Below, piece after piece: positions 53,523-62,589 of a DNA stretch of 64,000 nucleotides. The stretch comes from Labilibaculum sp. DW002. Lineage in GTDB: Bacteria > Bacteroidota > Bacteroidia > Bacteroidales > Marinifilaceae. Within the stretch, counting starts at the first letter, position 1, and every line of letters starts with the position of its first letter. The notes beneath the pieces are model-generated. The model searched no databases. It was not told the DNA's origin and worked only from the letters and a program-made list of their open reading frames with translations. The DNA lies in assembly GCF_029029525.1 (NCBI RefSeq), contig NZ_JAKJSC010000001.1:1054001-1118000 (forward strand), given 5' to 3'. A program made the translations under genes and the position numbers.

Positions 53523-54923
53523 ATGAAGTTTAAAAGTTTATTGCTGATCCTATTGTTTGCATTTACTGGCCTGCTTAATGCCCAGAAAAAAGTAAAATAC
53601 GAAGTTGGTCTTTCTTCTACTATTGCTGCAAAAGGCGAAGTGCCATTTTGGTTGCATTCCAACAAACGAGGTTTAGTACCCAATAAAAGCTATGTTATGA
53701 GTGATTTCTCATTGGGCATGGATTTTAGTAAAAAACCCAAAACTGCAGTTGATTTTATGTGGCAAGCGAGTGCTGTTGCCTATACCGGTAATGAGTCAAA
53801 ATTAATTTTGGACAATTTGTACCTAAGTGCAAAATGGAAGATCTTCCAATTCTCTTTGGGACAAAAAGCAGATGCAATTGCTTTTGATGGCTTATCCTCC
53901 AGCAATGGAAACATGCTTTATTCAAACAATGCCAGATCCTACCCAAAATATGAAATCTCTGTTCCTGAGTGGACAGCAATTCCCTTCACAAAAGGAATCA
54001 TTTCCTTTAAAGGATTGCTATCCGATGGAATAACTACTGATAATCGTTATATAGACAATGCCCTGGTGCACCACAAAAATTTATTTGTTCGCTTGTTTAA
54101 GGACAACAAATTCAGCATTAGTGGAGGAATTGAGCAATACGCTATGTGGGCTGGAACACATCCAATTTCCGGAAAAATATCACATTCTCTTGACAAGTAT
54201 TTTAATGTATTCACCGGTTCTGGTGACGATGATGCCACGTTCACTAATGACACCTACCGCTTAGGAAATCATATTGGATCTTATCATTTGAATGCCTATT
54301 ACAACACCAAACAATTCAATTTACAGGCATACTACCGTTCTATTTTTGAAGATGGCTCGGGAAGAAAATCAGAAAATGCCCCTGATGGTTTGTATGGCTT
54401 GTATTATCAAAATAAAAAAGGAGAAAATCCCTTTATTCAATCAGCCTTGGTCGAGTTCTATCATACCACTGATCAATCTGGCAGATTTAGAGGTGAATTT
54501 GAAGGTAAGCATTATCGAGGGAACGACAATTATTTTAATCATAAAGAATACGAGTCCGGATGGACTCATTATGGAAAAACGATAGGCTCTCCGCTGTTTA
54601 CCAATAGAGAGGAATACGGACACGCTGTAGTTATTAATAACCGATTTAAAGCAATTCATCTAGGAGTAGGTGGATTTATAGCATCTGTGATTCCTTACAA
54701 AAGCTATTTTACTTTTTCTAAAAATTATGGCACAAATGCGAATCCTCTTACTTCCGATGATTCGGGATTGAATCAATTTTCAGGATTAGTAGAGCTAAGA
54801 ATTCCTTCTAAAAAGATTCCTTTCCATATTGATTTGGCTTGTGCCGTAGATCAAGGAGATTTGCTGAAAGATAATATCGGCTTTTATATTAGATTGTCTA
54901 AAGCTGGATTGTTGAATAAGTAA
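53523..54923 (+). CDS. wzi: Wzi-family capsule assembly protein
   Basis: Outer-membrane beta-barrel that in E. coli attaches group 1 capsule to the surface. The 466-residue precursor has a signal peptide (about 1-20, ending LLNAQ) and begins the mature chain with YEVGLSSTIAAKGEVPFWLHSNKRG, a segment typical of Bacteroidota Wzi proteins. Further barrel strands show alternating aromatics (LYLSAKWKIFQFSLGQKAD, GGIEQYAMWAGTHP, FNLQAYYRSIFEDGSGR). The chain does not end in the classical terminal Phe. It stands alone between the response-regulator fusion and a purine-rich spacer, near the capsule/O-antigen cluster. Confidence 0.88.
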   Translation: MKFKSLLLILLFAFTGLLNAQKKVKYEVGLSSTIAAKGEVPFWLHSNKRGLVPNKSYVMSDFSLGMDFSKKPKTAVDFMWQASAVAYTGNESKLILDNLYLSAKWKIFQFSLGQKADAIAFDGLSSSNGNMLYSNNARSYPKYEISVPEWTAIPFTKGIISFKGLLSDGITTDNRYIDNALVHHKNLFVRLFKDNKFSISGGIEQYAMWAGTHPISGKISHSLDKYFNVFTGSGDDDATFTNDTYRLGNHIGSYHLNAYYNTKQFNLQAYYRSIFEDGSGRKSENAPDGLYGLYYQNKKGENPFIQSALVEFYHTTDQSGRFRGEFEGKHYRGNDNYFNHKEYESGWTHYGKTIGSPLFTNREEYGHAVVINNRFKAIHLGVGGFIASVIPYKSYFTFSKNYGTNANPLTSDDSGLNQFSGLVELRIPSKKIPFHIDLACAVDQGDLLKDNIGFYIRLSKAGLLNK

Positions 54924-55165
54924 AAAGGATAAAGTACAAACAAGGTTAAAGAAGAAAGGAAAGAAAGGAGAAAGGAAGGAAAACAAATACCAAAAAAGGG
55001 GAAAAAGCTCCAGGCTAAAACAAGATCCAAATTCCAAGAAAAAGGAAAAAAGGCTAAAGTAAAGGAAGGAAAAAGTGAAAAGGAAAAACAAGTTCCAAAT
55101 TCCAAGGAAGGAAAACATATACCAAAATCAAAGAAGGGAAGAAAGTAGAAAGAAGAGGAAAGAAA
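54924..55165. repeat. purine-rich tract with internal direct repeats
   Basis: About 240 bp in which the plus strand is almost wholly A and G. Two direct repeats are embedded: 54973-54996 with 55104-55127 (23 of 24 bases identical) and 55020-55038 with 55088-55106 (18 of 19 identical). No coding potential on the plus strand; the complementary frames give only Phe/Leu/Ser-rich nonsense. Confidence 0.7.
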
Positions 55166-55421
55166 CTTGACAAGTCTTCCCTCTAAAGGTGAACTTTTTT
55201 GGCCACGAGATAGATGATTTTTAAATTAAATTGGTATTAACTACGACCACTTTAGTGTTTTGTAAGTGAAGAATGCAAGCGATGCTCTTGCAAAGGATTG
55301 CGAGATAAATACAAAACAACTTTTCCACGAAACAATGAATATTAACATTAAAACAATAAATTCCGTATATTAAAATAAAAAGTTGGCAGCTTTGACAGCT
55401 CTCCATGTGTATTTTTTTGTT

Positions 55422-55429
55422 TACTTTTG
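55422..55429 (+). promoter_or_regulatory. candidate -7 box of the small-protein gene
   Basis: TACTTTTG matches TAnnTTTG exactly, 38 bp upstream of the ATG at 55468. A TTTG lies at 55391-55394 but 27 bp away, longer than the usual spacing. Confidence 0.5.
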
Positions 55430-55467
55430 CACAGAAGAAATACACTACTACTATAATATTATTACCA

Positions 55468-55605
55468 ATGGAAAATTTACCAAGAGAAATAGCGGAAGCT
55501 ATTAAAAGCGGAATGGAAGATTCGCAATTAATTCAAATGGCAAACAGCCTACTTGAAAAAGGCGATCAAGAAAATGCCGCAAGAGTATTGGAATTCTGTT
55601 TCTAA
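55468..55605 (+). CDS. 45-residue small protein
   Basis: MENLPREIAEAIKSG opens a 45-residue acidic, helix-forming product ending VLEFCF. The ATG at 55468 is chosen because the upstream extension is a run of hydrophobic and Thr codons lying across the promoter box. The unit has a TAnnTTTG box before it and an outstanding terminator after it, so it is probably a real monocistronic gene. The two predicted helices (about 4-16 and 18-42; ENAARVLEF) resemble half of a TPR. No known family; function unknown. Confidence 0.65.
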   Translation: MENLPREIAEAIKSGMEDSQLIQMANSLLEKGDQENAARVLEFCF

Positions 55606-55621
55606 GAAATCTAATAAACAG

Positions 55622-55659
55622 AAATCCCCAAAAGAATTATTTCTTTTGGGGATTTTTTT
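55622..55659 (+). terminator. very strong intrinsic terminator
   Basis: AAATCCCCAAAAGAA, loop TTAT, TTCTTTTGGGGATTT followed by TTTT; 15-bp perfect stem 16 bp after the small-protein stop. It is too far from the aminotransferase stop at 55752 to be certain it also serves that operon. Confidence 0.9.
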
Positions 55660-55751
55660 ATACGTTCTAATAGAATGCTATAACTATCTTACATTTCTCC
55701 GGCCTCTTAAGAACAAAAGGCTTTTACGAAGTAGTACGCTGAAGGATATCC

Positions 55752-56888
55752 TTATTTCCTGAATAATTTTATAATTGCCGCCTTTATTCTATCTCGTTCT
55801 TCATCTATCATATTAGAACCTGAAGGTAAACACAAACCATCCTCGAAAAGCCTTTCCGATGTTCCGTTACCATAGTAAGGACAATCTGCAAAAATAGGTT
55901 GCATGTGCATTGGTTTCCAAAGTGGACGACACTCAATATTTTCTTTTTCCAACTCCAAACGAATATCTTCTCTACTTATACCTCCCGTTTTTGAAGAATC
56001 AACCAAAATAGATGTCAACCAATAGTTAGAAAAGTAATCCTCATTTGGCTCTTCTAAAAGACTTACTCCATCAATATTAGCAAATAGTTCTTTATAGAAT
56101 TTAAAATTTGCACGACGTTGAGCTACTCTTTCATCCAAAACTTCCATTTGTCCACGGCCAATACCTGCCACAATATTACTCATACGGTAATTGTAACCGA
56201 TTTGGGAATGCTGATAGTGTGGAGCATTATCCCGTGCCTGAGTAGCCAAGAATCTTGATTTCTCAATTAATTCCTTATCATCTGATATTAAAGCTCCACC
56301 AGCTGATGTCGTAATAATTTTATTTCCATTGAAAGAAAGAATACCAAACTTACCAAAGGTTCCCATAGACTTACCTTTGTACTTACTACCCAAAGCTTCG
56401 GCTGCATCTTCAATTAAAGGAATATCATACTTGTTTGCTACGACTAGCAATTCTTCAACTTTTGCAGGCATGCCATAAAGGTAAACCACAATAATCGCCT
56501 TAGGCTTATTTCCCTTTGCAATTCGATCCGTTATTGCTTTCTCCAATTGATTTGGACACATATTCCAGGTATCTTTTTCGGAATCAATCAAAATGGGAAT
56601 TGCTCCCAAATAGCTAATAGGATTCACTGTAGCTGAAAAAGTAAAAGAGGAAGCAATCACTTCATCTCCTGCTTTTACACCCAACAGAATTAGAGATAGA
56701 TGAATGGCCGCAGTACCCGCACTCAATGCCGAAGCATGTTTCGCTCCAGTGTAGTTCTGCAGATCTTCCTCAAAACCATTTACATTAGGTCCTAATGGTG
56801 CCACCCAGTTGGTATCGTACGCTTCTTGTACGTACTTCATTTCGTTTCCTCCCATGTGTGGAGAGGAGAGCCATATTTTTGAATTCAT
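55752..56888 (-). CDS. DegT/DnrJ/EryC1/StrS-family sugar aminotransferase
   Basis: PLP enzyme that aminates a nucleotide-linked keto sugar. The Schiff-base lysine is K190 in SFNGNKIITTSAGG, and EDAAEALGSKYKGK (160-173) is the PLP-ring motif. LSSPHMGGNEMKYV at the start and PLWKPMHMQP near the end are typical of the PglE/WbpE-like subgroup. Length 378 aa is standard. It is the last gene of the glycan operon and its start overlaps the PIG-L gene by 1 bp. With a deacetylase and a formyltransferase upstream it probably builds a modified amino sugar such as a 4-amino- or N-acetyl/formyl-bacillosamine-like residue, by inference. Confidence 0.93.
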   Translation of the reverse strand: MNSKIWLSSPHMGGNEMKYVQEAYDTNWVAPLGPNVNGFEEDLQNYTGAKHASALSAGTAAIHLSLILLGVKAGDEVIASSFTFSATVNPISYLGAIPILIDSEKDTWNMCPNQLEKAITDRIAKGNKPKAIIVVYLYGMPAKVEELLVVANKYDIPLIEDAAEALGSKYKGKSMGTFGKFGILSFNGNKIITTSAGGALISDDKELIEKSRFLATQARDNAPHYQHSQIGYNYRMSNIVAGIGRGQMEVLDERVAQRRANFKFYKELFANIDGVSLLEEPNEDYFSNYWLTSILVDSSKTGGISREDIRLELEKENIECRPLWKPMHMQPIFADCPYYGNGTSERLFEDGLCLPSGSNMIDEERDRIKAAIIKLFRK

Positions 56889-57568
56889 TATCTTGCTAAA
56901 ATTAAATTAAAAGCTTCTGAATACTTCATTCCAACACTGTTTCCAAAATACATTGCTGTATTTCTAATAGAATCTATACTTCTAGGATGAGGATATTCCC
57001 GTAATTCTGTTTTATACTCTTTCATTGAAGTAAGCTTATTTTCAATTTCGCCAGATATATCAACAAATACGTTAGGTCTGAAAAATTCTTTTCTTAAGAT
57101 ATTCCCCCACTCCGTAGATGAGTTTACGTAATATGACAACAAATATTTCACACACTGCCCTGGTACCGGTCTACAAGCAACTATAGTACTTTCAAATAAT
57201 TCCTGATGATCTTTATTGATGTCACTATAATCTTGTACAAACACTGTATCATAGTTTCCTTCACTTATATATTTGCTTAATGCTATATTTTTATCAACAT
57301 GAGCAATCATATCCAAACGCATATCAGGAAAATCAAACCTATCAATTTTGTTGGTACCTACAATTTTATTAGCTCGTTCCGCTTCAGAAAATTTATTTTC
57401 TGAAATTTCTTCATCATTAGCATATTGCGTACTACTTCCATCTGTGAATATTAGAATATCCACAATTGTTCCTTTCTTGGTTAATTTCGAAATTGTTCCA
57501 CCAACACCCAAAATCTCATCATCCGGGTGAGCTGCCAATACTAAAACTTTTTTAAATAAGTCGATCAT
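56888..57568 (-). CDS. PIG-L family deacetylase
   Basis: Zinc-dependent N-deacetylase of the LmbE/PIG-L family, 226 residues. The metal-binding AHPDDE is at 13-18 (H14, D16, D17) and the third ligand is in KDHQEL (the HxxE-type histidine). Members remove acetyl groups from N-acetyl sugars or related cofactors. It overlaps the aminotransferase start by 1 bp and the formyltransferase stop by 4 bp, so the three are tightly coupled. A pair of deacetylase and formyltransferase suggests replacement of N-acetyl by N-formyl on a sugar. Confidence 0.9.
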   Translation of the reverse strand: MIDLFKKVLVLAAHPDDEILGVGGTISKLTKKGTIVDILIFTDGSSTQYANDEEISENKFSEAERANKIVGTNKIDRFDFPDMRLDMIAHVDKNIALSKYISEGNYDTVFVQDYSDINKDHQELFESTIVACRPVPGQCVKYLLSYYVNSSTEWGNILRKEFFRPNVFVDISGEIENKLTSMKEYKTELREYPHPRSIDSIRNTAMYFGNSVGMKYSEAFNLILAR

Positions 57569-58536
57569 TTAAATATATCTTTCAAATTTTGTCTTAAATA
57601 GTAAATTTCATCCTGTATGTTATAACCTAATTTTTCTCCTACCCTAAATAACTTTATATCCACAGATTCATTGTTTTCAAAAGTAGGATTCTTAAGCCAA
57701 AGATTACCATCACAAAATTGTACAAGTAATCCGTTACTAGATTTTTTATGGATTTGACCTAATGTCCCAACATAATTTTCATTGGCACAGAATTCTACCT
57801 TCCAGAATATTATTTTTTTATCTTTATAATAACAATAAGCTCCTGGATATGGTTTTGAAACAGCTCGAACTAATTTCTCAACAAAGTAAATAGAATTACT
57901 GAATTCAATCAGTCCATCCGATTTTGACCTTTTAGATCTATGATTAAAATTACCATTTGATTGCTCAATCAATGGTAAGTCCACTTTTTGAATCAGCATT
58001 TGATAAATCTCATAAAATCCTTTACTTAATTCTTGAGCAACTATATTATATAATTCTTCTGCATAAATTCCTGGTGAAATATCGAAAGTCTTCTGAAGAA
58101 TCAATTTTCCCGTATCTATACCTAGATCAATTTTAAAAAAACTCACAGCAGAACTCTTCGTATCTTCTAAAATCGTCCATGGTATAGGTGCACGACCTCT
58201 TCCATAAGGCAATTTTGTTGGATGAGAGCCTACAATAAAATAGCTAAAACATGACAAAAAATCCTCTTTGAAAATCTGGCTCCAACCCAGGGTAAACAAA
58301 TAGTCTGGCTTCTCATTTTTCAAAATATTAATAATTTCTAAACTATTTACATTTACAGTATCAATTGTCTTAATTTTGTTTTCTACACAAAAATCATGAA
58401 GATCATAATAGTCAGATACATTTTCATTTTCACACTTAGGTAGTGTAATTAAGGTATCTATTTGACAATTCTGATCTACTAAATACTTAAGTGATCTAAA
58501 TGATTCCAGATTCGCTCCAATGCAAAATAGTTTCAT
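57565..58536 (-). CDS. formyltransferase-like sugar-modifying protein
   Basis: A 323-residue member of the methionyl-tRNA formyltransferase/sugar formyltransferase fold. The catalytic region reads GSHPTKLPYGRGRAPIPW (103-120): H105 is present but the Asn two residues before it, standard in the N-x-H motif, is Gly103. The DLGIDTGKL block (137-145) supplies the catalytic Asp. A C-terminal domain (about 210-323) follows. In this setting a nucleotide-amino-sugar is a more likely acceptor than tRNA, and a normal fmt gene would be expected elsewhere. It overlaps the PIG-L gene by 4 bp. Confidence 0.85.
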   Translation of the reverse strand: MKLFCIGANLESFRSLKYLVDQNCQIDTLITLPKCENENVSDYYDLHDFCVENKIKTIDTVNVNSLEIINILKNEKPDYLFTLGWSQIFKEDFLSCFSYFIVGSHPTKLPYGRGRAPIPWTILEDTKSSAVSFFKIDLGIDTGKLILQKTFDISPGIYAEELYNIVAQELSKGFYEIYQMLIQKVDLPLIEQSNGNFNHRSKRSKSDGLIEFSNSIYFVEKLVRAVSKPYPGAYCYYKDKKIIFWKVEFCANENYVGTLGQIHKKSSNGLLVQFCDGNLWLKNPTFENNESVDIKLFRVGEKLGYNIQDEIYYLRQNLKDIFK

Positions 58537-58597
58537 GATTTTATTATTAATAATATTAAATCAGATTCGTTTATCTAAGAATTTATAGTTTTTTTTA

Positions 58598-60544
58598 CTA
58601 TTTTAAAATAGTATCAATTGTATCTTCTAACTTATATTTGGGCTTCCATCCATAATAATGAATCAAACTACTATCAATTGTGGAGTCAATATTACAATCT
58701 TTACTGTCTGCATATGAAACAAGGCTATCATCTCCTCGTCCATTTAATCTTTTAATTGTCTTTTCACAAAATTCTTTCAATGAAACATTTTCACCTCCAA
58801 CGTTTAATATTGATGATATTTCATCCTCTCCCGCATAATTAATCACAAAGAGAATAGCATCGACAACATCACGAATATCAATCAAATTAGTTTTATTAAA
58901 AGGATTAGGTATATCGATAGATTTACCTTCATTTAATTTTTCGATAATATTTACAAAGAAACCTCCAGCTTTTGTATTCAAAATATTATTTATTCCAACC
59001 ACCCTAGACACTCTCATTGAAACTATTTTAGTTGATGGGGAAAAGTCTCGAATAGAAGAAAAAAAGTTCTCTACAATATGTTTTTGAAAAGCATACAAGC
59101 TATCTAGATCTGGGATTGATTTTTCATCTTTATTACAGTTTTCAAATTGATTATAAACAGATTGTGATGATATATTAATAACCAATGGAATATTGGCCTT
59201 CATCATCTTTTGAACAAGATTATATTGAAACAAAATTGAGTCATACTGATCCTTTTCCGGCCTGTGTGCTAATGCGCTAGCTAGATTTACTAATACATCC
59301 GACTGACAAAGAATTGTCTGAACAAAATCTTCAGTATCACAAATGACATTGACACACTTCTTCTTAAAAAGTAATAAATATTTTTGATAGGATTCTTTTC
59401 TACAAATTAGATTTATTACAAACTTACTATCGTGTTCTATTAATTTATCAACAAAGGCACTTCCAATAAATCCTCCAGCTCCAATTATAGTAAATGTTCT
59501 TTTTGCATTCTCACTATTCTTAATTCTCGGAATAGTAGTGCATGCCACCTGCCTAGCACCAAGTTTATTTTTTGAATAACCTTTTAATTTTGTGTCTATA
59601 TTTAAAAAATTATCAACAAGAAACTCAACTTCATTAAAACCTAACTGAGCTCTATTACCGGTAATTCCAGTAAACCTCATATTCATCTCAAAACAAGTTA
59701 GTCCTGTTTCATTTATCCTACCTTGAATATTCACAGGTCCCTTAACACCTTTTACCTTGCAAACCTCTGCAAATTTTAAGATATCTTCCAAATACTCAAA
59801 TTCATCAGGATCTATTGGATCCACAAAAATAGGAATCCCATTTCTAAGAATGTTATTAGAAATAAATATTCCTTTAAGTTCAGAATCTTTGGTAAAAACC
59901 AACTGAATGGAAATTTCCGACATTTGAACGAATTTTCTATTTTGAACTGATCTTAAAATGGTTTCATAGTTAGCATCATCCTTTCTTGGAAATAAATAAG
60001 GTTGTATTATATCTTCATCCTTCGTGTCAATTAGTTCATTAGTATTTTGAATAATTGATATTCCTTGAGACGAAGATCCCCCTGACGGTTTTACTATAGC
60101 AGGAAATATACTTGTATCAGGATTTTGTTTGAAATCAGAAACTGTGAAAGTTGGAACAACAGGACAATCAAATTTTATAAAATAGTTATACCATTCATAC
60201 TTATCCCTACTTATATCAATTAAATCTGGACGAGATACAAGAACTTCAATTCCATTCTCATTAAACTTTTTAATATTTTTTGCAAATAGCAACAATTCCT
60301 GATCATGACCTGGAACAATCAAATCAATCTTTTTCTTTAAACAATTATTTAGAATTATATCTAAATAATCACTTGTATAGAAACTCGGAACGATAAAAAA
60401 ATCGGAACAAAATTTCGTTACATAAACATTTCTATCTGTTCCACATCCTATAATTGTATATTTATTTGTCTGATTTAACGAATCAACAACCGATTGTCCT
60501 ACACCTGAAGCTGCAGTAGTAACTAATATTCTACTCATAATCAT
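58598..60544 (-). CDS. ATP-grasp ligase fused to NAD-dependent epimerase/dehydratase
   Basis: A 648-residue two-domain enzyme. Residues 1-340 form an ATP-grasp unit of the carbamoyl-phosphate-synthase-like kind: VTTAASGVGQSV (8-19), KPSGGSSSQG (152-161), and the metal ligands in CFEMNMRFTG (284-293; E286, N288). Residues 350-648 form an extended short-chain dehydrogenase: nucleotide motif GAGGFIG (355-361) and catalytic Y484-x3-K488, with ISSQSVY supplying the Ser. The fusion suggests coupled attachment of an amino acid or other acid to a sugar and its reduction or epimerisation. The gap to the sugar transferase is 3 bp. An ATG at 60538 is an equally possible start. Confidence 0.88.
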   Translation of the reverse strand: MIMSRILVTTAASGVGQSVVDSLNQTNKYTIIGCGTDRNVYVTKFCSDFFIVPSFYTSDYLDIILNNCLKKKIDLIVPGHDQELLLFAKNIKKFNENGIEVLVSRPDLIDISRDKYEWYNYFIKFDCPVVPTFTVSDFKQNPDTSIFPAIVKPSGGSSSQGISIIQNTNELIDTKDEDIIQPYLFPRKDDANYETILRSVQNRKFVQMSEISIQLVFTKDSELKGIFISNNILRNGIPIFVDPIDPDEFEYLEDILKFAEVCKVKGVKGPVNIQGRINETGLTCFEMNMRFTGITGNRAQLGFNEVEFLVDNFLNIDTKLKGYSKNKLGARQVACTTIPRIKNSENAKRTFTIIGAGGFIGSAFVDKLIEHDSKFVINLICRKESYQKYLLLFKKKCVNVICDTEDFVQTILCQSDVLVNLASALAHRPEKDQYDSILFQYNLVQKMMKANIPLVINISSQSVYNQFENCNKDEKSIPDLDSLYAFQKHIVENFFSSIRDFSPSTKIVSMRVSRVVGINNILNTKAGGFFVNIIEKLNEGKSIDIPNPFNKTNLIDIRDVVDAILFVINYAGEDEISSILNVGGENVSLKEFCEKTIKRLNGRGDDSLVSYADSKDCNIDSTIDSSLIHYYGWKPKYKLEDTIDTILK

Positions 60545-60547
60545 TAA

Positions 60548-61147
60548 TTATTTGTTTTGATATTCAACATCTTGATCCAACCTTACAATAGAAAGGTCTA
60601 CACTACTTTCAACCCCCTCTTTACTAATTACTTTCCAAAATGTTAGAAACAATATTTTTAAATCAAGAAGGAAATTCCGTTTTTTTACATATTCAATATC
60701 AAAATCAAGCCTTTTTTCCCAAGTAGTTTGATTTCGTCCATTTATTTGAGCTAACCCTGTTAGACCTGGCTTAACATTATGCCTTATCTTATGTTTTTCC
60801 TTATAATAAGGTAGATATTCTATCAATAGAGGACGTGGACCAACAAAACTCATATCTCCTTTCAAAATATTCAATAAACTTGGTAATTCATCAAGACTTG
60901 CATTCCTAATAAATCGTCCTAAGTTTGTAACTCTATCAATATTGCTAACCAAACCTCTTTTTTCATCAATGTCCTTCATTGATTTTAATTTGTAAATAAA
61001 AAAGACTTTCTCGCCTTTTCCAATTCTTTTCTGTTTAAAAAATGGTCCTCCTGTATCCAGATAAACTAATACTAACAAAATTAAAAAAAAAGGACTTATG
61101 GCAATAAAACTAATTAGTGCTAAAATAAAATCAAAAATACTCTTCAT
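60548..61147 (-). CDS. initiating sugar-phosphate transferase (PglC-like monotopic PGT)
   Basis: Transfers a sugar phosphate to undecaprenyl phosphate to start repeat-unit synthesis. A 199-residue minimal form: one N-terminal re-entrant membrane helix (4-28), then GGPFFKQKRIGKG (33-45), FIYKLKSM, SLDELPSLLNILKGDMSFVGPRP (as two blocks, with catalytic Asp-Glu in LDELP) and KPGLTGLAQINGR. It lacks the N-terminal five-helix domain of WbaP/WcaJ. The adjacent aminotransferase and deacetylase suggest a diacetamido or formamido sugar substrate. Confidence 0.94.
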   Translation of the reverse strand: MKSIFDFILALISFIAISPFFLILLVLVYLDTGGPFFKQKRIGKGEKVFFIYKLKSMKDIDEKRGLVSNIDRVTNLGRFIRNASLDELPSLLNILKGDMSFVGPRPLLIEYLPYYKEKHKIRHNVKPGLTGLAQINGRNQTTWEKRLDFDIEYVKKRNFLLDLKILFLTFWKVISKEGVESSVDLSIVRLDQDVEYQNK

Positions 61148-61199
61148 TTCTCTAAATTATATTATTTGAATAAATATAAAATTTCCTGTGATATTTAAA

Positions 61200-62579
61200 T
61201 TATTTCAAACCATCAATAATAGCCCTATCGAATTTTGAATAAACATTTTCATTTAAAATAGAAGAACTTTTAGAACAAAAAATTTCAAAATCTTTAACTT
61301 CCGAAATATAGAAAAATCCATCCTCTGTACTATTCTGGATATTATCAGAATTTAATCCACCAATATTCAATCTCCCAACTTTTTTCCCTAGGCTTAAAGC
61401 TTCATAAACTACTGAAGAATTTTCACCTAATATAAATTCATAATACGTAATTGACACTAATGATTCAATACTGTTATCCTGTATTTTAACATTCTTTGTT
61501 TGTGAGAATATTTTTTTATGGTAATCATTTAATTCTTCCTGAGGATGCAACCTTACATGAAATAAATAATCACTATACTCATTCGCCAACTGAACAGCAA
61601 CCCTTAAAACCTTCTCTGTTATATGAGGTTCGGAAATTAGTAATACCGAAAATGATCCCAAGGGTTTAATTTCTTTATTCAACTTTTTTAGAAAGATTGA
61701 ATAAGCCCAACCAATATTAAGAATTCGATCTAATGGCATTCCAAACTGTGGCCCTTTCCATACCTTCCCAAACACTAAAAAAAAATCAGGATCAATTATC
61801 GAGTTGTAAGGTCCAGAATAAAGAGGTGTTATTCCATGAGTGACACCATGTTGAAATTCATAAACACTTATACCATTTCTTTTCGAAGCTAAAATAACAG
61901 GAAAACATAATTCCCGATTAACAACAAAAATTCTTTTTATTTTCTTCTTTTTAAATAAATAATTATAAAAATAGAACTCAATTATGAAATTGGATAATTC
62001 AAAAGAGTATAAACATATATTTATAGCTCTCAATTCAAATATTTCCTGTGTTTTTTTAAATAAGTCAGTTAGTGTCCTAATGTAAAATAGTAGAACAAAT
62101 GGGGATATTAATAAACCAATAAATTTAGATAAACATTCAATCGCATCGGTCATAATAAGACGTTCTGAATTATATCTAGGTAGTTTATGTTCTCCTGAAA
62201 AATGACGTTGAAATATCAAACAGTTATCCTTTAAATTTGAATATTCCAAAACTGGATCTGTCAGTTTATCAAAATAAAACTCATCTACCTTCTGTAATCG
62301 TGGAAAAGCAAAAATAATATTATCAATTGATTTTCTATCAAATAATAAATATTCTAAAAAACTCAGAAAAGATTTTAAACAATTATGCAATACAAAAAAA
62401 GGACTTATTTTATTCTTGGATGTTTTAAAATTAAACCCTGTTTTTGTGTTTAAATATTTCGAACGAGTTTTAAATCTAAAAATCCGCCATAATGAAAAAC
62501 CAAAAAATTTAATATCATAAATACCACTTACCTCCTCCTTTTTTAATAAATCATTTAATAAATCATTATTTGTATCCAT
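61200..62579 (-). CDS. GT-B-like glycan biosynthesis protein, unrecognised family
   Basis: A 459-residue protein with a hydrophobic central helix pair (about 147-170). The second half resembles GT-B transferases of capsule and polysialic-acid type: VYEFQHGVTHG (about 234-244), VRLHPQEEL, and GENSSVVYEALSLGKKVGRL, the last resembling the donor-binding segment of CDP-glycerol and sialyl-type enzymes. No established family can be named with certainty. It lies between the flippase and the initiating transferase, so it probably adds a sugar to the repeat unit. The coding sequence is clearly more AT-rich than the his operon, as is common for exchanged O-antigen genes. Confidence 0.7.
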   Translation of the reverse strand: MDTNNDLLNDLLKKEEVSGIYDIKFFGFSLWRIFRFKTRSKYLNTKTGFNFKTSKNKISPFFVLHNCLKSFLSFLEYLLFDRKSIDNIIFAFPRLQKVDEFYFDKLTDPVLEYSNLKDNCLIFQRHFSGEHKLPRYNSERLIMTDAIECLSKFIGLLISPFVLLFYIRTLTDLFKKTQEIFELRAINICLYSFELSNFIIEFYFYNYLFKKKKIKRIFVVNRELCFPVILASKRNGISVYEFQHGVTHGITPLYSGPYNSIIDPDFFLVFGKVWKGPQFGMPLDRILNIGWAYSIFLKKLNKEIKPLGSFSVLLISEPHITEKVLRVAVQLANEYSDYLFHVRLHPQEELNDYHKKIFSQTKNVKIQDNSIESLVSITYYEFILGENSSVVYEALSLGKKVGRLNIGGLNSDNIQNSTEDGFFYISEVKDFEIFCSKSSSILNENVYSKFDRAIIDGLK

Positions 62580-62589
62580 ATCTAATAAT

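Noticed and set aside
54795-55118. 107-codon minus-strand frame rich in Phe, Leu and Ser
   Set aside because: It is only the complement of the purine-rich tract; low-complexity wording, overlaps the end of wzi, and has no start signals.
57565-58536. Annotation as methionyl-tRNA formyltransferase (fmt)
   Set aside because: The setting between sugar-modifying genes, the missing Asn of N-x-H and the absence of a neighbouring def gene argue for a sugar-linked substrate.
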